A stretch of 42,360 nucleotides of DNA from Proteocatella sp051653405 (lineage in GTDB: Bacteria; Bacillota; Clostridia; Peptostreptococcales; Filifactoraceae), in the NCBI GenBank assembly GCA_051653405.1, contig JBOFWC010000172.1, positions 1 through 42,360 on the forward strand, in the 5' to 3' direction. The translations under genes were made by a program, and so were the position numbers. Below are positions 36,001 through 42,360 of this stretch, one piece after another (the first letter of the stretch is position 1; every line of letters starts with the position of its first letter). The notes beneath the pieces are model-generated. The model was not told where the DNA came from. It ran no database searches and worked only from the letters and a program-made list of their open reading frames with translations.

Positions 36001-36558
36001 AACATACTAGTATTCGATACAGAGGTTTACTCAAATACTGGAGGACAATCTTCAAAATCTACACCTACAGGAGCAGTAGCTAAATTTGCTGCATCAGGTA
36101 AGAGAGTTAAGAAGAAAGACCTAGGTATGATAGCTACAACTTATGGATACGTTTACGTAGCACAAGTTGGTATGGGTGCTGATAAGAACCAACTTCAAAA
36201 AGCATTACTAGAAGCAGAGCAATATGATGGACCATCATTAATAATAGCTTATGCTCCATGTATCAACCACGGCTTAAAAGAAGGAATGGGAAGAACTCAA
36301 GCTAATACTAAGCAAGCTGTTGAAGCTGGATACTGGCATTTATACAGATTCAACCCAGAGCTTAAAGCAGAAGGTAAGAATCCATTCACATTAGACTCAA
36401 AAGAGCCTACTGCAAGCTTTAGAGAATTCATCGAAAAGCAAGTAAGATATACTTCACTAAAAGGATCATTCCCAGAAGTTGCAGAAGAATTATTTACAGT
36501 TGCAGAAGAAAATGCTAAAGAAAGACTTGAAATTTACAAAGCAATGGCTGCTAGATAA
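33034..36558 (+). CDS. nifJ: Pyruvate:ferredoxin (flavodoxin) oxidoreductase
   Basis: A single-chain PFOR of 1174 residues, the usual length. It oxidises pyruvate to acetyl-CoA and CO2 and reduces ferredoxin. Visible are YPITPSSTMAELVDEW (TPP side, N-terminal), two 4Fe-4S motifs (Cys690/693/696/700 and Cys745/748/751/755), a further cluster pair Cys814/Cys817 in CLGCGE, and the TPP/Mg motif with GDG at 967-969 and the Asn in EVYSNTGGQ. AGGAGG precedes the ATG. Its codon choice looks optimised (many GGA, AAA, CTT), suggesting high expression. It lies 40 bp after pduL. Confidence 0.97.
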   Translation: MSKVMKTMDGNTAAAYVSYAFTDVAAIYPITPSSTMAELVDEWAAVGKKNIFGQEVQVTEMQSEAGAAGAVHGSLSAGALTTTFTASQGLLLMIPNMYKIAGELLPCVFHVSARALAGHALSIFGDHSDVMAARQTGFAFLATGSVQEVMDLGGVAHLASIKSKVPFVHFFDGFRTSHEIQKIETIDYDVFDRLVDKEAIKDFRSRALNPENPYTKGTAQNPDIFFQAREASNKFYTELPDVVADYMTEISKVTGREYKPFNYYGAPDAEHIVVAMGSVTESLEETIDYLNEKGHKTGVIKVHLYRPFSSKYFFDVLPKTVKAIAVLDRCKEPGAVGEPLYLDVRSLFYGKENAPVIVGGRYGLGSKDTIPAHLVPVYKNIMSENPKDGFTISINDDVTHLSLPADEKVSIAAKGTSRCKFWGLGSDGTVGANKSAIKIIGDHTDMYAQGYFSYDSKKSGGITVSHLRFGSTPIRSTYLIDEADFIACHNQAYVNQYDVLEGLKKGGTFILNCKWDASELESHLPATMKKFIAENEINFYTIDATKIGAEIGLGNRINMIMQSAFFKLTEVIPVEDAVKYLKESIVKTYGKKGQKVLDMNFAAVDKGQTDFVKVEVPASWKDALEQAVADSKPVPEFIKNVMMPMNAQQGDKLPVSAFVGIEDGAFPHGTAAYEKRGIAVNVPQWNPENCIQCNQCSYVCPHAAIRPFLMTEEEKATAGDIATLTAMGKGLEGLQYKIQVSPLDCTGCGNCADICPGKKGAKALDMMPLDTQLKEQDTFNTLNEKVGYKDSLMDAKSIKGSQFVQPLLEFSGACLGCGETPYAKLVTQLFGDRMVIANATGCSSIWGGSAPSTPYTKNAEGKGPAWANSLFEDNAEYGYGMAVAVKAMRERIKVVAEKMIEMNVSEEVKAALTAWVASMKNAEESKVASAKLVELLPAVDGEAKEFAQEILDKKDYLVKKSVWIFGGDGWAYDIGYGGLDHVIASGEDVNILVFDTEVYSNTGGQSSKSTPTGAVAKFAASGKRVKKKDLGMIATTYGYVYVAQVGMGADKNQLQKALLEAEQYDGPSLIIAYAPCINHGLKEGMGRTQANTKQAVEAGYWHLYRFNPELKAEGKNPFTLDSKEPTASFREFIEKQVRYTSLKGSFPEVAEELFTVAEENAKERLEIYKAMAAR

Positions 36559-36600
36559 GTATAATAAACTAAAATTATATTAAACTAAATAAATAAATAA

Positions 36601-36635
36601 AAAAATAGAAAGGAGTGCACCCTTTCTATTTTTTT
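36601..36635 (+). terminator. Terminator after nifJ, inside the hutP leader
   Basis: AAAAATAGAAAGG pairs with CCTTTCTATTTTT, loop AGTGCAC, followed by a T run. It ends about 20 nt before the hutP start codon, so any promoter for hutP has to lie upstream of it. hutP may then depend on readthrough. Confidence 0.85.
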
Positions 36636-36654
36636 AATATTAGGAGGTTATCCA

Positions 36655-37089
36655 ATGAAAAATAAAGGTATTGGAAAAATATCTCTTCTTTTTGCACTTA
36701 CAGATAACTATGACGAAATGAAATTAAAATATGAGAATAAAGGCTATAAGATAATAAGAGGTAATGCGGGTAGTATGGATGCTAAAAAAATATTAGCAGC
36801 TATTGAAGTGGCGGCGACAAGAGAAGGGTTGATATCGGATAATTATCACGACGAGCATGCCCTCTATCATGCTACAGTAGAAGCACTGCAAGGATATTGT
36901 AGAGGGCAGGTAGCACTAGGAGAAATACTTAGAACTGCAGGCCTTACATATACTGTAGTAAAAGGGCCTCTTATAGATAAAGATGACTCCAATGGAATGT
37001 GGATATCGGTAGTTTTATTTGGAGAAATAGGTTCGCCTAGAAAAGGGTTTGAACATGAAGCTATAGGTATGGGGATACAGCCAATATAA
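36655..37089 (+). CDS. hutP: HutP, histidine-responsive antiterminator of the hut genes
   Basis: A 144-residue RNA-binding protein that, with L-histidine and Mg2+, binds UAG-repeat RNA and prevents termination before hut structural genes. It aligns by eye with Bacillus HutP: GNAGSMDAKKILAAIE (Bacillus GKVGSMDAHKVIAAIE), then HALYHATVEAL with the metal-binding His68 and His72, and the C-terminal GFEHEAIGMGIQPI. AGGAGG precedes the ATG. Its likely target, with UAG triplets at 7-nt spacing, lies before hutH at 40787. Confidence 0.94.
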   Translation: MKNKGIGKISLLFALTDNYDEMKLKYENKGYKIIRGNAGSMDAKKILAAIEVAATREGLISDNYHDEHALYHATVEALQGYCRGQVALGEILRTAGLTYTVVKGPLIDKDDSNGMWISVVLFGEIGSPRKGFEHEAIGMGIQPI

Positions 37090-37154
37090 CACATAAACGA
37101 TTGTTTTTTTAATAACAATATTGGGTATATAGTTAAAAATAAAAAAATGGAGGT

Positions 37155-38468
37155 ATGATTATGATTTTATTAAACCCTATAGTTTTTTCTGTAATTGTTT
37201 TAGTGATACTGTGTCTTTTTAAATTAAATGTACTTATGTAACTTTTAATTTCAGCTATAGCGGGAGGTCTTATATCTGGAATGCCAATTCAAGATATTAT
37301 GGCAACGTTAATAGGTGGAATGGGAGGGAACTCAGAAACTGCACTTAGCTACATACTTTTAGGGACTTTGGCAGCTGGAATGGCATATACAGGGATTGCA
37401 GATATACTTTCTATAAAAATATCAAAAATGATAAAAGGGAAAAAATTTATACTGTATGCTATTTTAGTAGTTATTGCATGTTTTTCACAAAATTTAATTC
37501 CAGTACATATAGCGTTTATTCCAATTTTGATACCGCCATTGCTTCATGTAATGAATAAACTGAAAATTGATAGAAGAGCTATTGCGTGTTGTCTTGCATT
37601 TGGACTAAAAGCTCCTTACATTGCGCTTCCATTTGGCTTTGGAGCTATATTTCAAAAGATTATAGCGGATAATCTTACGCAAAATGGGATGGAAGTTGTA
37701 GCGGGAGATGTATGGAAAAGTACAATATATATTGGGGCTTCAATGTTTATAGGTCTAATTATAGCGATTTTTGTATTTAATAAACCTAGAGAGTACAAGG
37801 ATATAGAGATAGTATCACCTCAAGTTGAAGTTACGGAAGATACAAAGCTCAATAGAGCCCATATAGTTACGCTTATAGGTGCATTTTTGACACTTATAAT
37901 TCAGCTTAAATTTGAATCTCTTCCACTTGGAGCGCTTATAGGAATAATTGTTATGTTAGCTGGAGGAGCAGTTAAATGGAATGATGCTGACCAAATATTT
38001 AAAGAGGGAATATCTCTTATGGGAATGATTGCCTTTATAATGCTAGTTGCATCTGGTTATGGAAGTGTAATAAGAGAAACTGGAGCGGTAACTGAATTGG
38101 TAGAAGCTTCATTATCTATAATGGGGAATAGCAAATTGATAGCATCTTGTATAATGATGATCATAGGACTTGTAGTGACTATGGGAATAGGAACTTCATT
38201 TGGTACAGTGCCAATACTTGCAGTACTTTATGTTCCACTTTGTTCACAACTTGGATTTAGTATAAGTGGAACTATAATTTTAATAGCAGCAGCAGCGGCG
38301 CTTGGAGATGCTGGCTCTCCAGCCTCAGATACTACGCTAGGTCCAACTGCTGGGCTTAATGCGGATGGTCAGCATGATCATATTTGGGATACTTGTGTTC
38401 CTACAGCATTAGCATACAATATTCCAATAGCAATATCTGCAATATTACTTGCATCTTTTGTGATGTAG
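37155..38468 (+). pseudogene. Na+/H+ antiporter family (YuiF-like) transporter interrupted by an in-frame stop
   Basis: From ATG 37155 or 37161, behind GGAGG at 37149, the frame codes for the first membrane helix (LNPIVFSVIVLVILCLFKLN), then meets TAA at 37239-37241. The same frame resumes at once with LLISAIAGGLISGMPIQDIM and is intact for the remaining 410 codons to 38468. An internal ATG at 37281 would give 395 residues lacking the first helix, with no ribosome binding site seen. The protein has about 11 helices and the GDAGSPASDTTLGPT motif of this family. Location after hutP suggests a histidine permease. A recent null allele, a readthrough case, or a sequencing error are all possible. 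Confidence 0.75.
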
Positions 38469-38506
38469 GGGAAAAGAGCTAATTGGAAAATAGTTTTCAA
38501 AAATAA

Positions 38507-38550
38507 AAAGAGATATCTTCTTAAATTTTATTTAGTAGGATATCTCTTTT
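38507..38550. terminator. Bidirectional terminator between the transporter and the chemoreceptor gene
   Basis: AAAGAGATATC pairs with GATATCTCTTT, partly extended inside by CTTAAA/TTTAG. It lies between convergent genes, with a T-rich side for each strand. Confidence 0.75.
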
Positions 38551-38581
38551 GGGTTTTAATTTGTATTCTTATTTTATAGGC

Positions 38582-40600
38582 TTATACTTCAAATTTTTCT
38601 ACAAGATTTTTTAGGAATTCAGATTGATTAGAAAGTTCTCTGCTTGAAGCAGCACTTTCTTCAGCAGTAGCAGCATTTGTATGAACTACTGATGAAATTT
38701 GTTCAAGACCTTGATTAATTTGAGAAACTGCATCTGCTTGTTCTTGAGATGATCTTGTTATATCGGAGATAGTAGATACAATCTCATTAGAATTTTCATA
38801 AAGTTCTTGAAGGTTATTAGCGGCATTATTAGCTAGTTGAGTTCCTTCTTCAACTGCTTTCATAGATCTTTCAATAAGAAGAGCTGAGTTTTTAGCAGCT
38901 TCAGAACTTTTGGCAGCAAGGTTTCTTACTTCATCAGCCACAACGGCAAATCCTTTGCCAGCAGCACCTGATCTAGCTGCTTCTACAGCGGCATTTAAAG
39001 CAAGTATGTTTGTTTGGAATGCAATATCATCAATTGCTTTAATTATACTTCCTATTTCATTAGAACGAGCATTTATTTCATTCATAGCAGTAACCATTTC
39101 TTGCATTTGGATATTACTATCACTTATTTTTCTTCCTGACATTAGCATACTATCATTAGCTTTTAGTGTATATTTTGCATTCTCATCTATTTTAGAAGAA
39201 ACTTCAGATATTGTAGAAGAAAGTTCTTCTATTGAGCTTGCCTGCTCAGTTGTACCTTGTGCAAGAATTTGAGATCCTGTAGAAAGTTGCATAGAACTAG
39301 AGCTAACCTGATTAGCAACTTCTTTTATTTCAGATATAGTATCACTAAGCGTAGTTCTTATATCAAATAAAGCTTCTTTTACTGAAGCAAATTCTCCAAC
39401 GTAATCTTGCTTTAATTCAAATGAAAGTATTCCATTTGCAATCTCACCAAGAACTGAAGTTATTTCTTCTATATAATCAATATATGATTTTAATCTTTTT
39501 ACTGTATTATTCATTGCTATCGCTACATCTCCAATTTCGTCATTAGAGTCAATATCAATTTCTATATTAAGATTTCCATCAGCAATTGCTTGAGCGGCAA
39601 ATGCCAGTTTATTAACGGATTTAGTTATATTTTTTGAAATAAATAGTATAGCAGCAACTATTAATATAAGTCCAAGTCCAAATATTGTAAACATAAGTGT
39701 ACGAATAGCATTACTTGTAGCAAAAGCTTCTTTTTCAGTAATTCCGCTTAATATAGTCCACTCAGAATCATTTATAGGACAGACATCACCGATATAATCC
39801 GTACCACTCATAGAATATTCGACATGTTTAAACTCTCGGGCAGATATATCACTTAGTAAAGATTCGGAGAAGCCTAAATCAGATATGTTTTTTTGGATAG
39901 ATTCAGTATCTGGATGATATATTATATTACCAGTTTCATCAATAAGCATTATAAATCCACTTTCTCCAAGTTTGAAGTTTGAAATAACAGAAGATAATTT
40001 ATTTATTTGAATATCATATCCAAAGGTACCTATAACTTTGCTGTTACTTTTGTCAAATACAGGAGATACTATACTTACAACAAGGGCATCAAGTACCGTA
40101 TCTTTATATGGCGGGACTACTATAGTTTTTCCAATATCTTTTACTTTATACCAAGGACGTGATTTTACATCAAATGTTGAGTCTGTAGTTATATCGTCAG
40201 AGGTTATAGCTTGATTTGAATCGAAGTCACTTATCCAAACTCTAAGAACATTTTCTGAGTCAATTTTAGTATAGTTTATCAAGCTTGTACGCACATGTTC
40301 CCACTCAGGTTTAGTAACAAACTTTTCTCCAGGCTTAGTGTTTTGTAAATAATTTATAATTTCACTACTGCTAGCACCTGTTTGTGACGTTGATATGTAG
40401 TCTCTAAGAAAAGCATTTACCTCCTTTGATAAAAATTTAGAATCTGAAGAAAGTCGGTCTTGAATTATAGCTGAGGTTTCTTTGTTTACAGAAGACATGA
40501 TTAGGCTTCCAGATAGTACGAATATAAGGACAATTGGTAAAGATAAACTTACAAGCATTTTTAACCAAAGCTGTTGTTTGGTTTTGTTTAATTTGTTCAT
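38582..40600 (-). CDS. Methyl-accepting chemotaxis protein with dCache-type sensor
   Basis: A 672-residue transmembrane receptor. A first membrane helix (about 13-33), a roughly 250-residue extracytoplasmic domain with the Cache pattern (DVKSRPWYKVKD, GTFGYDIQINKLS, GESGFIMLIDETGNIIYHPD), a second helix (about 293-316), a HAMP domain, and a long signalling coiled coil with the conserved tip IDDIAFQTNILALNAAVEAA. dCache receptors often bind amino acids. Placed between the hut transporter and hutH, it may sense histidine, but this is inference only. GGAGG precedes the ATG. Confidence 0.93.
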   Translation of the reverse strand: MNKLNKTKQQLWLKMLVSLSLPIVLIFVLSGSLIMSSVNKETSAIIQDRLSSDSKFLSKEVNAFLRDYISTSQTGASSSEIINYLQNTKPGEKFVTKPEWEHVRTSLINYTKIDSENVLRVWISDFDSNQAITSDDITTDSTFDVKSRPWYKVKDIGKTIVVPPYKDTVLDALVVSIVSPVFDKSNSKVIGTFGYDIQINKLSSVISNFKLGESGFIMLIDETGNIIYHPDTESIQKNISDLGFSESLLSDISAREFKHVEYSMSGTDYIGDVCPINDSEWTILSGITEKEAFATSNAIRTLMFTIFGLGLILIVAAILFISKNITKSVNKLAFAAQAIADGNLNIEIDIDSNDEIGDVAIAMNNTVKRLKSYIDYIEEITSVLGEIANGILSFELKQDYVGEFASVKEALFDIRTTLSDTISEIKEVANQVSSSSMQLSTGSQILAQGTTEQASSIEELSSTISEVSSKIDENAKYTLKANDSMLMSGRKISDSNIQMQEMVTAMNEINARSNEIGSIIKAIDDIAFQTNILALNAAVEAARSGAAGKGFAVVADEVRNLAAKSSEAAKNSALLIERSMKAVEEGTQLANNAANNLQELYENSNEIVSTISDITRSSQEQADAVSQINQGLEQISSVVHTNAATAEESAASSRELSNQSEFLKNLVEKFEV

Positions 40601-40635
40601 AATTCCTCCTAAAATATTGCATATTTTTAAAGTTG

Positions 40636-40664
40636 TATTTAGTTAGTATATGTAATTTCGTCAA
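40636..40664 (-). promoter_or_regulatory. Candidate promoter of the chemoreceptor gene
   Basis: Minus strand TTGACG (40664-40659), 17-nt spacer, TAAATA (40641-40636). The -10 element is weak. Confidence 0.4.
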
Positions 40665-40741
40665 TTTGCTTTATTAACTTAATAGTTTTTGAATGTTTAT
40701 TTTAATTAAATAATTTCAAAATATAGAAAAATAAAAATTAT

Positions 40742-40770
40742 TTGACTATTGGATTTATTGATGATATTAT
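40742..40770 (+). promoter_or_regulatory. Sigma-A promoter of hutH
   Basis: TTGACT, 17-nt spacer, TATTAT. The start site would fall near 40777, just before the UAG repeats. Confidence 0.75.
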
Positions 40771-40786
40771 TTTACTAAAGATCCTA

Positions 40787-40817
40787 TAGATGATAGATAA
40801 TAGAAGGAGAGATTTAG
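40787..40817 (+). promoter_or_regulatory. Predicted HutP-binding site (UAG repeats)
   Basis: UAG triplets at 40787, 40794 and 40801 are separated by exactly four nucleotides (AUGA, AUAA). This matches the known HutP recognition pattern of UAG triplets with 4-nt spacers. A fourth UAG at 40815 is on the same 7-nt register and lies inside the following terminator arm. HutP with histidine should bind here. Confidence 0.8.
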
Positions 40818-40860
40818 TTATGTACCACGGTACATCTATTAAGTTTGTCCTTTATTTTTT
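40804..40860 (+). terminator. hutH leader terminator, predicted target of HutP antitermination
   Basis: The 5' arm (40804-40825) pairs with the 3' arm (40830-40852): AAGGA with TCCTT at the base, mostly paired AT-rich middle with several G-U pairs, and ATGTAC with GTACAT at the top closing loop CACG. TTTATTTTTT follows. It sits between promoter and hutH and begins one base after the UAG repeats. Confidence 0.8.
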
Positions 40861-40892
40861 GTTGATTTTTATAATTTTTTTTGGAGGTTATT

Positions 40893-42360
40893 ATGAATAA
40901 AATATTTATAACTGGGAATGATTTGACGATAGAGTCTGTGATCAATGTAGCAAGAAATAATTTTGAAGTTGAACTAACAGAAGCAGCTAAAAAACAAATA
41001 ATTGAATCTAGAAAAATTGTAGATAAGTTAGTAGAAGAAGAAAAAGTTGTATACGGAATAACCACAGGGTTTGGAAAATTTAGCAATATTTCTATAAGTA
41101 AGGAAGAATCTAGAATTCTCCAAAAAAATCTTATAGTTACGCATGCGGTTGGTGCGGGAGAACCATTTGAAAAAGAAGTTGTAAGAGCGATAATTCTTTT
41201 AAGAATCAACAATTTATCTAAAGGATATTCGGGTGCAAAATTAGAAACGGTACAGACTATGGTAGATATGCTTAATAAAGGGGTTCATCCAATAATTCCG
41301 CAAAAAGGATCACTTGGCGCAAGTGGAGATTTAGCACCACTTTCTCATATGGTTCTTCCTATGATTGGGCTAGGAGAAGCTGAGTACAAAGGCATTACAT
41401 ATTCTGGGAATGAGGCTATGACTTTAGCAGGAATAGATGTAATAGAGCTTACATCAAAAGAGGGATTGGCGCTTATAAATGGAACTCAGGTTATGACTGC
41501 GGTAGGAGCACTTACTGTATATGACTCAATAAATCTTATGAAAGCCGCAGATATTGCAAATGCGCTAGAGTTTGAAGCACATAATGGTGTAATTGATGCT
41601 TTAGATGAAAGATGTCATAGAGTTAGACCTCATAAAGGGCAGATAGATAGTGCAGCTATTGCATTAAATCTATTGGAGGGCAGTAAAAACACTTCAAGAC
41701 AGGGCGAAGTAAGAGTACAGGATGCTTATACGCTAAGGTGTTCTCCTCAAGTACATGGAGCTAGCAAAGATGCAATAAATTATGTGAAAAATAAGATAGA
41801 AATAGAAATAAATTCAGTTACAGACAATCCTATGATATTTCCAGAAACAGAAGAAGCTATATCTGGTGGAAATTTTCATGGGCAACCAATGGCACTAAGT
41901 TTTGATTTTCTAGGAATCGCACTTGCTGAAATTGCTAATATATCGGAACGAAGAATGGAAAGATGTGTTAATCCGGCATTAAGTGAACTTCCGGCATTTT
42001 TGGTTAAACAAGGTGGAGTAAATTCAGGCTTTATGATTGTGCAGTATTCAGCAGCAGCACTTGTTTCGGAAAACAAAGTACTTGCACATCCTGCTAGTGT
42101 AGATAGTATACCTTCATCTGCAAATCAAGAGGATCATGTAAGCATGGGAACTATAGCAGCTAGAAAAGCTAGAGAAATTATGGGTAATGTAAGACGAGTG
42201 GTGGCAATGGAACTTATGTGCGTTTGTCAAGCTATTGATTTAAGAGGAAATAAAGGACTTGGAAAAGGAACTAAGCCAGCTTATGAAACCTTAAGAAAAC
42301 TTGTGCCTATGCTGGAAGATGATAGACCTCTATATGAAGATATAAATAAATGCGAGTCTA
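40893..42360 (+). CDS. hutH: Histidine ammonia-lyase, 3' end outside window
   Basis: First enzyme of histidine degradation, converting L-histidine to urocanate and ammonia. The frame is open from ATG 40893 (behind TTGGAGG) to the window edge, 489 codons, so about 20 residues of a usual 510 are missing. The self-formed MIO cofactor comes from Ala143-Ser144-Gly145 in GSLGASGDLAPLSHM. YGITTGFGKF, NGTQVMTA and SVTDNPMIF are further family blocks. It is preceded by a promoter, UAG repeats and a terminator consistent with HutP control. Confidence 0.96.
   Translation, partial: MNKIFITGNDLTIESVINVARNNFEVELTEAAKKQIIESRKIVDKLVEEEKVVYGITTGFGKFSNISISKEESRILQKNLIVTHAVGAGEPFEKEVVRAIILLRINNLSKGYSGAKLETVQTMVDMLNKGVHPIIPQKGSLGASGDLAPLSHMVLPMIGLGEAEYKGITYSGNEAMTLAGIDVIELTSKEGLALINGTQVMTAVGALTVYDSINLMKAADIANALEFEAHNGVIDALDERCHRVRPHKGQIDSAAIALNLLEGSKNTSRQGEVRVQDAYTLRCSPQVHGASKDAINYVKNKIEIEINSVTDNPMIFPETEEAISGGNFHGQPMALSFDFLGIALAEIANISERRMERCVNPALSELPAFLVKQGGVNSGFMIVQYSAAALVSENKVLAHPASVDSIPSSANQEDHVSMGTIAARKAREIMGNVRRVVAMELMCVCQAIDLRGNKGLGKGTKPAYETLRKLVPMLEDDRPLYEDINKCES

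Noticed and set aside
38910..39272. 120-codon plus-strand ORF inside the chemoreceptor gene
   Set aside because: Antisense shadow of a conserved MCP signalling domain; no ribosome binding site and no recognisable protein.

Overview
The window is AT-rich, densely packed and reads like a strictly anaerobic, amino-acid-fermenting member of the Clostridia. The lysine fermentation proteins match the Acetoanaerobium (Clostridium) sticklandii type closely: in the lysine 5,6-aminomutase beta subunit the cobalamin-ligand His falls at residue 133 and the PLP Lys at 144, the numbering of the C. sticklandii enzyme. Pyruvate:ferredoxin oxidoreductase, a PduL phosphotransacylase, lysine fermentation and histidine ammonia-lyase in one window all fit that lifestyle. 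The species is an inference, since no rRNA or tRNA gene is present.

Layout. 1-3180: end of purine synthesis genes (purL-type FGAM synthase, cut by the window edge, then purB). 3270-6164: accessory island bounded by two copies of a 176-bp palindromic repeat in opposite orientations (about 90% identical); it holds a frameshifted ORF remnant, a DUF2971 protein and an HNH nuclease. 6202-7030: thiW on the minus strand behind a TPP riboswitch. 7152-10266: rqcP, divIC, ppx/gppA, a HI0933-type flavoprotein and DUF1294. 10284-14183: potABCD polyamine transporter. 14212-16803: cobD and cobQ/cbiP for cobalamin synthesis. 16836-17480: hemolysin III family protein. 17616-25706: lysine fermentation operon kal-kdd-kamA-kamB-kamC-kamD-kamE behind a promoter and a lysine riboswitch. 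25684-28058: divergent MerR regulator and MATE exporter. 28093-32265: metG, tatD and a SpoIIE-type phosphatase. 32348-36635: pduL and PFOR. 36655-42360: histidine utilisation (hutP, a transporter broken by an in-frame stop, a chemoreceptor on the opposite strand, and hutH running off the end).

Two regulatory regions stand out. (1) In the lysine leader, the 3' strand of aptamer stem P1 (17826-17835) lies inside the 5' arm of a strong intrinsic terminator (17821-17866). Lysine binding should therefore block termination, making it an ON switch for catabolism, opposite to the usual OFF lysine riboswitch. (2) The hutH leader has three UAG triplets with exact 4-nt spacers (40787-40803), directly followed by a terminator hairpin whose 5' arm carries a fourth UAG on the same 7-nt register. 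This is the expected target of the HutP antiterminator encoded 4 kb upstream. Both amino acid degradation pathways thus appear to be substrate-induced by antitermination, one by RNA alone and one by protein.

The lysine operon lacks kce (3-keto-5-aminohexanoate cleavage enzyme), which must be elsewhere. It does carry kamB (P-loop protein) and kamC (MutS-like ATPase), accessory genes whose biochemical role is not evident from sequence. No CRISPR array, tRNA, rRNA, IS transposase or phage gene was seen.
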